From positions 1-64,000 of the forward strand of contig JABSSW010000009.1 of assembly GCA_018902385.1 (NCBI GenBank): DNA of 64,000 nt. The letters run 5' to 3'. The position numbers were made by a program, and so were the translations under genes. This stretch comes from Physcia stellaris (lineage: Eukaryota > Ascomycota > Lecanoromycetes > Caliciales > Physciaceae). Below, piece after piece: positions 22,840-33,758 of the stretch. The notes beneath the pieces are model-generated. The model ran no database searches. It worked only from the letters and a program-made list of their open reading frames with translations, and was not told the DNA's origin. The number at the start of each line of letters is the position of its first letter. Position 1 is the stretch's first letter.

Positions 22840-24348
22840 ATGGCGAGCAATGGGACGCCGCCTGCGTCAGGAGGAGCGAACAAAAACTTGGGGCCTATCA
22901 TAGTTGGCATCAACTGGATGGTGTTTGGCCCTTCGACGATTATGGTGGGATTGAGGTTAATAACAAGAACGTGGATAACGCGCAACTTGGGCTGGGACGA
23001 CATTGTTATGTTGATTACCCAGGTTCATCATCTCTAAAGTCGAACTAAATTGCGAAGCTAACTTCCGCAGGCCATCAATTCCTGTGGAATGGGTTTTGTC
23101 ATGGGCGAGGTTTTTTACGGATTGGGGCGACACAAGCACTTCTTGTCGACGTACCAACAGTCGCGCTTCCTCAAATTTGACTTCTTGGACTGGATACAAG
23201 TTTTTGTCACCTTGGCCTTGATGAAGATCTCCATCTTACTTTTCTTACTACGACTCTCCAAATTCGACCATCTTCGGCGATCTCTTTGGTTCCTCATCGC
23301 ATTCCTCATCCTCAGTCACTTACCTCTCACCATTCTTATGATCGTGCAATGTCGGCCTATTGAGAAATATTGGTTGCAAGACTCACCCGGTACCTGTTGG
23401 TCGAAAGAAATAAGGGAGAGGATTATCATAGCGCAGGGCGGTATGTATGAAACATCCGATGTTTGTGGCTTGGCTGATGCATGATAGTCGTCTCGGTTGT
23501 GACGGATTTTATTGGTGCTGCATTTCCCGTGGTCCTATTATGGAAGGTCGACATACCGTTACGGAGGAAAGTCGGATTATGCCTTCTGATGGGACTGGGC
23601 GTTGTGTACGTTTAAATGATCCTTTAGGAATTCTGGACTGACAGGATATAGCACGGCCGGAATTACGATTGTACGGACGGTGCTGTCATGGCAAGTCAAG
23701 GCTGAGGACAGTACTTGTGAGTAATCGTTGAAGAGCGATTCATCCTCACTAGCTAATCATGGCACTCATCGCAGGGGTCGGGGTTGGAAACGCTCTTGCT
23801 AGAATGTAGGAATTACCATCAAACTCTTCACATACCATAGCTGACAAGGCCGCAGATTCGAAATCAATCTTGGCATCATCGCGGCCTGCATCCCCCTCAT
23901 GAAACCACTGCTGCGCTCCGTGCGCCAACGCATACGAACACAACGATCCTCAGAACGCCTCGACAGCGAGGAGAATCTCTCAAAACACGACCACTGGTAC
24001 TCGCGCTGGCTGCAAACCTGTGGCGCCCGAAGAGGCGCATCTTCATCTCACGGCCAGAACGAACCAGTCTCCTTTGACGCTTACGTACGATATACGAGGG
24101 ACTGGCATCGAAGGAAAAGACCGCCGAATGCAGTGGTCGCGGAGCATAATCCTGTGATGAGCCAAGTGCCGAGTGAGGTGCTGAGTCAGGTGCCGAGTGT
24201 ACAGAGTCTGCATTTACCGCTGCATGGCGTTCGGAAGGCGGATGATCGGTATAGCACGGTTGATCCGATTGTGGAGTTGAAGGGCATTTTGGAGCATGAT
24301 TTCCGTCCGGATACGGTGGATGAGATGGAGATTGGGAGGGCGTTATAG
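22840..24348 (+). CDS. Rhodopsin-domain fungal membrane protein, 419 aa
   Basis: Seven-TM protein of the fungal-specific rhodopsin-like family (relatives of PTH11 and SAT4). Molecular function is mostly unknown; PTH11-type members sense surfaces. Six exons: 22840-23022, 23071-23440, 23488-23605, 23652-23716, 23775-23805, 23856-24348; introns of 46-58 nt, all in phase. Helices follow the family: a first segment near GINWMVFGPSTIMVG, then WITRNLGWDD, a long middle loop starting GEVFYGLGRH, LALMKISILLFLLRL, MIVQCRPIEKYW with the typical Cys, and VVTDFIGAAFPVVLLW. No CFEM domain precedes the helices. The cytoplasmic tail has a tandem QVPSEVLSQVPS stretch and ends in acidic residues. Confidence 0.88.
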
Positions 24349-24689
24349 AAGAGGCTCCCGGGTGTAATGATTCACGATAGTAGTGATGGTGTATATGAGA
24401 CGGACTGCATATACTAGATACCCATGTGGTTCCTATGAAAATATCATAGGATTTCTAATTCCGACCGCCGGCTGCTTTACGGCTCAGCCGAATCAAGATA
24501 CGATTCAGGCTCTCGCATCTCGCAGAGCGAGCTGATGAATATTGAACCCCCCGTAGCGTTCGATGAGGATTGGGGAAGCTGTTCATCCCATATATCTTCA
24601 GAAGTCAGGCAACGCACAGTAATCAGTACTCGTACATACGCTCGACCTTAAGCCCGTGCGGACCCCCGTACACCGCCCTAAGCTTGCTA

Positions 24690-24890
24690 AGATCTAGGGG
24701 TCCTTTAAGCGGTTAGGGGATTCTTAGGGGAATTTGAGGGGCAGTTCCTAGGGCCTTTCAGGACCTCTTAAAGCGGCTGCTAGGGCTTTTGGGGACGCGT
24801 AGGTGGGTTTTATGCGGGGAGGAGTTTTAAACAGGGTCTTTGTAGGCGTCATCGACACGGCTTTGAGTTTCGACGCGTCTGTTTAAACTT
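24690..24890. repeat. G-run-rich segment with internal and inverted repeats
   Basis: Unlike its surroundings this segment is full of agggg and taggg runs. Two imperfect copies of a cctttaagcgg..tagggg motif lie at about 24699-24720 and 24763-24786. Two tttaaac motifs (near 24826 and 24880) form an inverted pair. It lies just upstream of the DUF3072 gene. It may be part of an undescribed small repeat or a promoter element; neither can be told from one copy. Confidence 0.4.
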
Positions 24891-25063
24891 CACGTCAACC
24901 TCCACATCTTTCAATTGAGATCATACCTCTCAGTCAGGAATACAGAAACTGTCTCGGAGGTATTGACAATTATCGTCGTCTCCTGCCCACCGACTGAGAC
25001 CACATCCCCACAATCCTCCACCTGCACCTCCACCGTCCGCCCTTCCCATCCTCTCATCCTACA

Positions 25064-25438
25064 ATGTCCTCCCAACTCAACAACCCCGCACAATGGGCCA
25101 CCGGCGCCGACGCCCCAACCGAAAAACAAAAGGGCTTCATCTCCACCCTCGCCGCCAGCAAAAACGCCGACGTCAACCCCGATTCGCTCAACAAATCCGA
25201 AGCCTCGGCCAAGATCAACGAGCTGAAAAATCAAGACACGAAGAACCCGGACGCAGAGGCAGGTGCACCGATACAAGATCCCAAGGGTTGGGCGACGGGT
25301 GATGATCCGGCGACGGGCAAGCAGATGGGGTATGTGGCTGTGATGGCGAAGGAGGCCGGGGAGCAGGTGCCTGGGCAGATGGGGAAGAGCGAGGCGAGCA
25401 TGAAGATTGGGGAGTTGAAGGAGAAAACGGGGATGTAA
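25064..25438 (+). CDS. Double DUF3072-type protein, 124 aa
   Basis: Single-exon hydrophilic protein made of two copies of a DUF3072-like unit. In each, a TEKQ or TGKQ start leads to a short helix, then KSEAS and a closing INELK or IGELK. Unit 1 spans residues about 17-56 and unit 2 about 84-122. They are joined by an acidic linker. The family is found in bacteria and fungi and has no known enzymatic role. The start was chosen because MSSQLNNPAQWATG mirrors the linker DPKGWATGDDPATG, implying the whole 60-residue block was duplicated. Strong codon bias (C-ending) suggests high expression (inference). Confidence 0.82.
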   Translation: MSSQLNNPAQWATGADAPTEKQKGFISTLAASKNADVNPDSLNKSEASAKINELKNQDTKNPDAEAGAPIQDPKGWATGDDPATGKQMGYVAVMAKEAGEQVPGQMGKSEASMKIGELKEKTGM

Positions 25439-26122
25439 AGGTACAATGAGGGAAGTGACGGTGACACGGCTTGCTTGACTGGCTCGGTATTTCTGACCTG
25501 TGCCACCGAGTCCTCGCTGGGCGTCTCGCACATGACAATCCGAAGTACTTGATGGCATAACGTCTGGGGATTGTGCTGGCTGTTACTTGCTTAAGGGCGA
25601 TTGCTGCATAATATTCTGGTCACCACAGATATTCTGCGCGATTTTTCAGCCAGTAGTAACGTCACCTCTGGCTATAGAATGAGCAAGGCTGAACGGCGCT
25701 GGTATCATCGCAGAACAGCGATATAGTACCCGCTCTAACTGTGAGCCGAGCAAAACGTAGCTTTTACGCCTGCAGTCATGTTACATCCACGTAGGGCGTC
25801 TTTCAACAACTGCTTTCCTACTGGTCCCTCGTATGATGGAGGGAACTTATTTGGGTTTCTTTTAATCCCTTTGCCTCTGTCTAGCACCCTATTCCTCCGT
25901 CACTTCACCATTACTGCTCATGCGTAAAGTTTGTTTCATTCAAATCGAGCATGCTGATGCGCATTGAGTTGCAATCGAGGTTGACTCAGGAATTGGAGAG
26001 TACTTACGGAAGGTACGATCTGATATAATACTCCTTCAGGACTCCTAGATAGGCCGCTTCTCGTGCGTCTGGCTCTACTTCTCTGTCATGCACAACATCC
26101 CAATGTCTACCCGTCCTCCGGA
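25439..26122. other. Intergenic, no gene seen
   Basis: 0.7 kb downstream of the DUF3072 gene. No coding frame or structured RNA was recognised. Confidence 0.5.
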
Positions 26123-28828
26123 CTAAACAAAATTTGTAGCTTTGGTATAGTCGTCACCCATAAGCGCGTTCAATCGAGCTTGCCACTCGGTCCTTGTAAA
26201 TATAGAGCTCCTTGAGATCGAATCAGTCCTTGGACATTTCATAACAAATGCTGAGTAGAGGCTTTTCTCATTTTTATCCAATGCCATCTGAAGGAGCATT
26301 GAAGTTTCTGCCTTCGCTATTTCCCCTTGGGTCGGAATGTTAGAGATAGACACATGTCGTCCTGTCTCGTAGGCATCGTTAGCGGTGTTCCTAAGGGTCA
26401 CCAGGTTTTTCGAAACCTCCTCGAGCCTACTCTGTATATCCGCCCTCTCTTGCGGATGAAATCAATGATTCTATTGGGAGACAGCTGTTTCTTCGTTGCC
26501 GTAGCTTGTTCTCGGAAATCGACAACTGCTGTTGTGCCAAGCTGGGTGTGGGTGCTTGATCGTATCTCGAAGGCATCTTTCAGTATACCCGCGAGGTCTC
26601 TTTCTGTTTTTCCCCTCTAACACACTGCGAATTGCAATGTATAGTCGTTCAAGAATCGTTAGAGGCTTTTTGCCTCATAGCTTACACTGAAAGCGCCGCA
26701 AAGCAGGTTGCTGCAGCCCCCAGATCTTCACCCACAAACCCACTCCATCTGTAGACGGCAAGCTTGAGAATTAGGCACTGCAGTGTTTGGTCTACGCGGT
26801 TGATTGATGGCAGTCGTCAATTTGATCACACACTGGATCGATGTTGATCCTCGGCCTGATCATCGATAAGCGATTATGTTCGTCTGCTCTTTCGTCATCG
26901 TGGATGATTTCGCGCACTATTCGAATCCACCTTGATTCTATGTTAGGATCGCCATGATAGCGATCTGAGCCTAGAAAAAGTCCACTCCATCGAGTTTCGA
27001 AGGCTGGTGATCTCGCCGTACGCGAGGGAGATTTCCTGCAAACTGTTCTGGTAGGTATTGATATAACATGTATATTTTGCGTCCTCGGACAACGGGTTCT
27101 GTGCCTCCTACGTAAATGGCGAGAGGCAAATATCTGGCTCAAGATTGGCTTGCGAGCAGCAAGGTTCAATGAATGCCATGGCCCCATGGTTGAATGCCAC
27201 CGCGAAAAGATCAAAGATCCCAATGATTTTTGGGTCGTCATCGACAGTGATGTTATATTCTCACATATTTCACTTGACAAGAGAGAATCCGCCTTTGCCG
27301 TCATGTAACCGTTTTAGATACCCAGCGCAAGTAAATGGCACCGAAATCGAATAGACCGGTGAGGTCACCTCTGGAATATGCTCGATCTCCTCTTGGCAAT
27401 TGTGACGAGCATTCGCTTCGTAATGATCACTATTGAGAAAGGGACCTTCACCAGTGACACCGTCTTTACCCATTGAGAATGAATTGAGGAGAATCCCACA
27501 GAGGCGAGCCACCCCGATCTTCAGGAAAGTTCGGGAAAGCAGCTTGAATCTGTCCGAACTGCCTCAGAAGACGTTGGTGAGTCTCCAAAGTGTCCAGCTC
27601 TTCGTTCTGATCCAAAACATCATCCATGGACTTTCTAGGAACGCAGGTGGCGTATAAATCGCTTGAAAAAAAACTTCCAGGTTCAAGAAGTTGCCATCCA
27701 TGGTCAGGGACAGCGTAAATTCCAAGGAAAGTAGGTTACGCATAGGGCAGGTCGAGGTGTGGATTGGCTTCAAATATTGCTCTGGGATTGATCAGCATTG
27801 TTGACTCGTCAGAGAGAAGCACGCGTACTTGATGTAACGGCCTATCGAAAGTTCGATCATCGCCCAGGTCAGTGAAGGCACGAGGTATTTTATTCCTGAG
27901 AGGCCTGTGATCGGGATTCTGCAATGCTTCCTCGGGGCCCGCAAACGGCATCCATACCCCTTCGTGAGACTTCTCCACCTGCGTATGGAAATTTTGACCA
28001 CATACGTGCTGCCGTCAATACAATCAGTACAGCGAGCCGAGCAGTCTGTGCCTCCTTCGCAAAATCCTCCTAGCGAGCACTCGACACCAGAGATGTCCTT
28101 TGCGCGCTGCTTTACCTGGGCCCACGTATAGTGCTCTTTTCAAACATACCCGGTCATCGGTAAACCAATGGTGTCTGCCATCTGGTGCTCCTCGATGGGT
28201 TCTGTTAGGGAAGAGAATGGAGGTGATGCGAAGCTCGTTTGCATGAGCAATGTGAAAAGTCCGGGTTTTACGTCGAGTGTCAAAATAGAGAATATTGATA
28301 TTTATATGTGTAGGTTGACGAGCGAGCTGCTGAGAATAATCGTACTGGACGCCAAAAACCTCATAGTTAGAGCAATACACTCAATGCTCCTACGGCGAAA
28401 TCATTTATCATTGACACTTGATTTGACACTCCCTGCCTACCATCGACTTCACAAAGCACGATCCAATCACGCTATACCTCAATCATTCGTGATATACATA
28501 TTGGATCCAGTATTTTCTTGGAGCACTTGAATAGTTACAGCTCGATCATACGGAAGGTTGTTAGCTCGATTGAGGGAAGCCATATTGTAGTGGAGCAGCA
28601 GATCTCGATGTGCATTGAGCATCTCCTGGTCAAACATGACGGTAGCCCTCGGGCAATTGGTGTTCTTATATATGTATTTGATTAGTTTAGCGGTCTGTAA
28701 CTTGCAAAAAGACAAACCTCTCGCTTGAGACTATTGATGGATGCGATACAACTATGCTTTGACGATATCGAATTCAATAGAATGTTCAACAATCTCAATA
28801 GTTCGACTGTAAGGTTTTCTAATAACAT
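26123..28828 (-). pseudogene. Unrecognised multi-exon gene, probably decaying
   Basis: A chain of plausible coding pieces runs down the minus strand. Start MLLENLTVELLRL at 28828 (exon 28828-28718, intron of 53 nt, next exon from 28664 with NTNCPRATVMFDQ). Then comes a Cys-rich piece near 28.06-28.1 kb (GGFCEGG, CSARCTDC), a piece near 27.7-27.98 kb ending FEANPHLDLPY, and a piece near 27.5-27.7 kb (ETHQRLLRQFGQIQAAFP, then PEDRGGSPLWDS). Near 27.0-27.1 kb is EDAKYTCYINTYQ, and at 26.12-26.6 kb a C-terminal piece (KRADIQSRLEE style, then EIAKAETSMLLQMALD). Several pieces need in-frame stops or frame jumps that no splice pair explains (for example TAG after SPFT near 27.12 kb and TGA near 28.15 kb). 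I do not recognise the family. Either a recent pseudogene or a gene whose introns I could not resolve. Confidence 0.4.
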
Positions 28829-28929
28829 CCCGTAGTCATTGTTGAGTAGTGATTTAGAACTTGCTGACTAGCTTTGCCTCCTAAAATGATCTATGCTATT
28901 GCAGATTAGTTATTGAAGACCACCGATAT

Positions 28930-29836
28930 TCACCAGAGTGGGACAATTTTCTCGAAGTCCGTGTCTTTCAAGGATGTGGCACCATTCGCCTTATCCGTCA
29001 GCAGTAATTCTCTGTAAGTCTCTAGAGCTTCTCCAGCAAGCTTTTTGGCAGCTTCATCGTCACCGATAAATTGTATGAACTTAGCTTTCTTATGTTTCGT
29101 CAAAGCAAGCTCAGGTTTACCGAATGGGTGAAGGGCGAAGTTTTTCAAAGCCTGGTCAAAATATATCCTTCGGTCATCATCAGATAGATATGTTTCAAAA
29201 GGATGGTTCAAGTCGTACCCTGCAGCTTCAATCTCACAGCGCACTGTTATGGGCAAACTTCTTCCCAGGATCGTGATGCCATGCATTTAGGAGCAACGAG
29301 ACAGCAAAGCCAAAAGCAAAAGACCGTCTGGCATTTTTGTGGTGACATACGATTCCGAAGCCCTTCTTAGACCACTCGATGTAAGTTCAACTGCTTATTC
29401 TCATGGTCTCTTTTGATTAGTGAGGCTCCTGTTAAGACTGTTCGTGCTTCTTCAAAGGATGCTCGATAAGCTGCAGACTCGGCAGCAAGGCCGTCATCGA
29501 CATCTGTCTGCAATATGGATTCGCCGATAGCATCTGGGTCTAAGAAACCATAATGCCAAGGAGCTGGATGACTACCCTTTCCTGCTCGCAGTCCTCAAGC
29601 TTCCAAACTGTAGATAGCGTATGTGCATATTTGTCGTGGGCGGAAAATCCGATAGAGCTTTGCAGCTCCGAACTAAAGCTATCCCCACCATAGAGTTCGA
29701 ACATCTCATTCAGCGTCAAGGTTTTACGTCGAATAATTGCAGCTACATGAACCAGTGCCAACGGATAACCCCTAAGGCGGTCAGAAAGCTTCAGGGATGG
29801 ATCAAGATCATCCGGACTATGGGGTACTATGAGCAT
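28930..29836 (-). pseudogene. Remnant of an NB-ARC/TPR NLR-type gene
   Basis: Fungal NLR-like proteins combine an effector, an NB-ARC or NACHT switch and repeats, and act in non-self recognition. Here only the back half survives. 29836-29540 matches the end of NB-ARC (LSDRLRGYPLALVHVAAIIRR, then TLSTVWKLED). About 29520-29350 is the following helical region ending KQLNLHRVV. 29286-28930 is the TPR-like tail (EALETYRELL, DTDFEKIVPLW). A TAA follows HRVV where relatives have HRLVQ (a C-to-T change would explain it), and a TGA lies just upstream of 29836. No P-loop (Walker A) was found upstream before the methyltransferase gene begins at 30199. So it is 5'-truncated and interrupted. Confidence 0.7.
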
Positions 29837-30198
29837 GATTAGCGTTTCTCATTGCGATTTCAAAAGTCTATTGCGGGATAAGTCGCATAAGAAATAATGA
29901 CCTCTGTTTGCCGATCATGCAAGTGATTGGGTTCAAAGAACGGAGCATCATTGAATAGCTTCCCCTTTCTAAGTGCTGTAAAGGCTGTGTCGCCTTGTTG
30001 TCGCTGCGCCTTTGACTTCCTGCGACTGATCAAGCACTCAGTCTAGAAATGGATATTGTATAGAATCACATTAATATACATTTGACATACATTTGGAGAC
30101 GTCATCCAATCGAATCACCTGGTTGGAGACGTCAACCAATCGAATCACCTGATTCTCCACTCAGGCCAGATTAACATTTAGGTCTTGCATGTGTATTC
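29837..30198. other. Short stretch between NLR remnant and methyltransferase
   Basis: Contains a minus-strand frame near 29.88-30.0 kb (GDTAFTALRKGKLFNDAPFF) of unknown origin, possibly part of the same broken NLR locus, and a 30-bp tandem duplication listed separately. Confidence 0.35.
30093..30152. repeat. 30-bp tandem duplication with CCAAT boxes
   Basis: Copies at 30093-30122 and 30123-30152 differ at two positions. Each carries ttggagacgtca and ccaatcgaatcacct, so the duplication creates two CCAAT motifs and two ACGTCA (CRE-like) motifs. It lies 3' of the methyltransferase stop and upstream of the NLR remnant on the minus strand, where it could have been a promoter element. Confidence 0.7.
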
Positions 30199-31257
30199 TC
30201 ACAAAGAAGAACTGCCGTGGAGTGTAGCTGGAAGTGCTGTGGTCCAGAAGAGCTCCGTGCGCCCGTGCAGCGCAACTTTCCCAGTCTCGTTCTTTTCGAC
30301 ATCATGACCCTCCAGAGTCTTGAAAACTAGTTTTTTGGTTTTCTAGCTGCGTCAGACCACCTATTTTTTTGGCTGGCTTTAACCACGGGGGACTTTACCT
30401 CGAAGTCATCACTACCTTGAGAAGCAATAGTACTGATAGTGCGAAACCGATCCCACACAGCCTCTTTACTTAGCCATACTGTCCAATGATGAATATCACC
30501 CTCCACAGCTGAGTATAGCGGCGGATTGGGCTGTTCTTGAAAGACTGCCTGCCATTCCCTGTCGTTGTCATTTGGCCGCAAGAACCTTCTAAGCGTATCT
30601 TCCCATTCGGTCGTAGACTTCCACTCAACACCCGAATTATCTAACCCGCGTTAGAAGGGAGCCTTCAAAGCTGCTTCATGACTGGAGCGAAGAGACTTAC
30701 AGTCTTCAAGGTTCCAGATCAAGGCAAGCTTCCCATATGGCTTGATGACTCGATGGATTTCCTGAAGCGCTTCCATGTTGGCGAACCTATGAGATTTGGC
30801 GTGGGCCCTTGCCGCAGTGCTCAGGAATGGGTATTACATACCAGTGAAAAGCCTATATGCGATGAGCAGTTTATCCTGTGGTATCGATAGATGCGTTTGA
30901 ACCCACTTGAGCTACCACTACCGCATCCGCCGACGCATCCTCCACGCCTTCAAGATTGGCAGCTGTTCCATCCATAACCCGGACTCCCGGCAGCGATTTT
31001 CGTTCAAGGACCACACGCATGGGGGGATGAGGCTCGACGGCGAGGATCTCGTAACTTTTGTCCTGGCCCACAAGCTGTTCGGTGAGTTTGCCAGTACCCG
31101 CTCCAATCTCGAGTATTCGAGCTCCGGGCGTATCAAGTATCCCTAATTTGTTCAACATCAAATCAACCGACTGCAGGGGATAAGAGGGTCGGTGGGTTTC
31201 GTATGTCGTTGCGTCGGCAAAGCCGCTCTGTACTAGCTTGTGAAGGCTTGTAGACAT
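30199..31257 (-). CDS. SAM-dependent methyltransferase (class I), 269 aa
   Basis: Predicted to move a methyl group from S-adenosylmethionine to an unknown substrate. Exons: 31257-30907, 30852-30842, 30786-30701, 30640-30399, 30318-30199; introns of 54, 55, 60 and 80 nt, all in phase. Motif I is clear (ILEIGAGTGKLTEQL, residues about 49-63), then the acidic AVEPHPPM loop, motif II-type DASADAVVVAQ, the continuation AFHWF and the helix ALQEIHRVIKPYGKLALIWN. The C-terminal part (WQAVF, AVWDRFRTIS, ETGKVALHG) matches a common fungal Methyltransf_11/25 subgroup. The second exon is only 11 nt. Substrate unknown; small-molecule metabolism is likely. No biosynthetic cluster partner is adjacent. Confidence 0.88.
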
Positions 31258-31523
31258 CGCTGCTAGGTGGATCTGAGGTCTTTAGCTTCTCTTAATGTTG
31301 TTGTACTATTGTAGAACTTAGGATGTACCTTAATTGCGATGGAGGTGGAGAGACTATTTATCCTCGTGCGAAGACGCTAGAGGGCTAAAGTGAGGTATTC
31401 TATCACACCCCGTGAGTGAAGACGCCATGAAACAATATCAACAGAGAAGCCAACAGGCGGGGTATCGTAGAAAGAAAAATCCAACCCCATCCAAGCCAAA
31501 GCTAATGCACCTTCTGCTTTGAT

Positions 31524-33758
31524 TTACTGTACCGGCTCCATCAAAACCCTTCTAGTATTCGGCAACGGACTCCTCCCCATCGCCGCTGGCGTCTGCCAAA
31601 CCGGGATAGGCGGTAGTTCCCGATTCAGATTCACCATCCCTCCCCTGTCCCTCCCGCGACTAGGCAGACAATTCACGGGAATTTTGCAGAACTTGCTTAT
31701 TGGCGGTTGTATAGCTTCTTCTACTCCCCTCCCTCTATCGCCAAACGCCCCTCTCAGCCGCCGCGTTCCAGCTTTCCCATTCACGTAGTCTAAGTAATTC
31801 TTACGGGACTTCCGATCTCGGCCCCTCGGAACCCACGAGCGTGGGGGACGAGTCATCAGTTCCTGAAATTCCGGGTTATCAGGTCCAGGTACTTCAAAGA
31901 TCTCATGAGAGCCTAGTTCGGCATCCGTGTACCGTGGCGGCCCGTTGGAGTTCTGGTCCTTGAGATCGAGTGCATAGCTCATGGCAGCGAATCTCGGCTT
32001 ATAAGACACGCCGTGCCCGTCCATTTCTGGTTTTGAATGCGTCATTAACAATTGCGGTTTCCCGTGTGGTGTGCCGAGTTTATCGGCGTTTCTAGATTTC
32101 CGCCACCGCCAAAGGAAAAGAACTAGGATGAGGAGGCTGATGGCTGCGGCGCTCGTGCTCCCTGCTATCACGCCCACTCTGGCTTGATGAGAAAGTCCGC
32201 CTGTATCGGGTGCGCTCGACGGAATGGGCGTTGGGGCTACGGTTGGGGCGATTGGGGTGTTGCCGACTTTGTTGGCGACTTCAGTGGCTGCAGGTAGAGC
32301 GACTATATTCTTTCTGGTGGAATTTGAATTTAAGTTGTCAAAGCGCGTTTGCGAGATAGAGAAGTTTTGGTACTCGTAATTGGTAATGAGGTACGCTTCT
32401 TGTAGAAAGGGTCGACCGAGGGTGAACATGGTCTCATTATCGGATGCTTGCAGCGGAAAATACCCGACTGGTTCTTTGACTAGGGGCGGGTTGGCGACCA
32501 GATCGAAGGCCGAATATGGCAGCACGATGTCGACGGATGGTCCGCCGTTCAGCGAGTTGCCGAGCGTGAAGGTGATGTTGGGGTTTACTCGAGAGAGACC
32601 AGCGTGCACTTTTTCAGAGACGAAATACATGTTGAAGTTTGGGTCGTACTGTAAGCCGAAGTTTTTGGCTATGGCGTTGGCGACTTTGGTGGGGAAGATC
32701 ATACGTGGGACGGTGGAGTCGATGAATGTGAGAATCGGATCTGAGAGGAGGGCTATCGAGGAGCCGTTTGAGGTTGTTGATGTCATTGACTTTAGGCTGA
32801 CGACCAGATCTCGATTGATGTCTGAGGCGAGGGAGAATGAGACGTTGTTAGGGGTGAATCTTTCGGAGTCGTAGCCGCCAAGGGTTAAGCTTGCTAGAGC
32901 GCCGAAGGTGCCATTACCTGTCTGTTGGTGAGCCTTGGGTTCAGTGTTTTAGTGACGAAACGAGATATGCACTCGATGTATAGTCGCTTCAAGATCGGGA
33001 TTTAAGTCTCGAATCGCAATGCTGCAATGATATCTCAAATCTTAGAGCGCTCCTACAGTTCACTAGTGAGAAAATAGAAACGCTTATACTTACGGTACCA
33101 GGCTCCTGCTGTATATGCCCAAGATAGACTGGGTATCAAATTCTTCGTCTTCAGGCTGGTCAGATAGCTGGGATGCGGGTTGTCCACGGTGCTAAGATTA
33201 TTCGGCTGATTGTTGAGCCCAAACATGCCAGTATAGTACAGTACGGTGGCCACTGTTGCAACAACCTGTCCCTCGAGCGACGGGCCTCCAGTAGCATTAC
33301 CTTCCGCTAGAGCTACAGTATCGAGTCCATAAGGGCCGCCTAGATTGAACTTCGGGCCCAGGTTTAGCTCGATATTGTACGAGTAGTTTCCTTGGCCGAT
33401 CCATGTTTTCGAAGCATTGCTGTGGAATATGTTGCCTCGACTCTCTGCGCAACCGGAGAAAGAGCTCGGGCCCAACTGACATCCCACCTCGTTAACGACC
33501 CAGGTGGCCGTGCCCGCTGTGGAAGGAAGAACGCGAGAGACTTGTCCAGGAGTGCCCGTCCTTAAAGAAAAAGAAGACCATAGCCCATCAACCCCATCCC
33601 TATCAAAACGGTCAATAATGGTCAACAATGCTCTAATAAAATGGGATCATGATGCCCATGATATCTTACCATATCCCATTTGGCTCCCATGAGATGGGCT
33701 TTGGCTTTGGCCGGGAAGCGGCCATTCGGATATGACCCGGGTGTTGCTCCGGGCTCAT
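31524..33758 (-). CDS. Pepsin-like membrane protein lacking the first catalytic Asp, 662 aa
   Basis: Fungal aspartic-protease-fold protein with a C-terminal membrane anchor. Exons: 33758-33670, 33599-33094, 32917-31524; introns of 70 and 176 nt, in phase. The fold is recognisable: WSSFSLRTGTPGQ, WVVNEVGC, IPSLSWAYTAGAWYR, LTLGGYDSERF, LPYSAFDL and FTLGRPFLQEAYLI. At the first active-site position, where proteases have DTGS, it reads STAGT. The second site reads FIDSTV, so only one Asp remains. The protein is then probably not a working protease. A membrane helix (about VGVIAGSTSAAAISLLILVL) is followed by a basic cytoplasmic tail of some 180 residues. The modelled start (33758) yields no signal peptide, so a further 5' exon may be missing. 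Confidence 0.82.
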
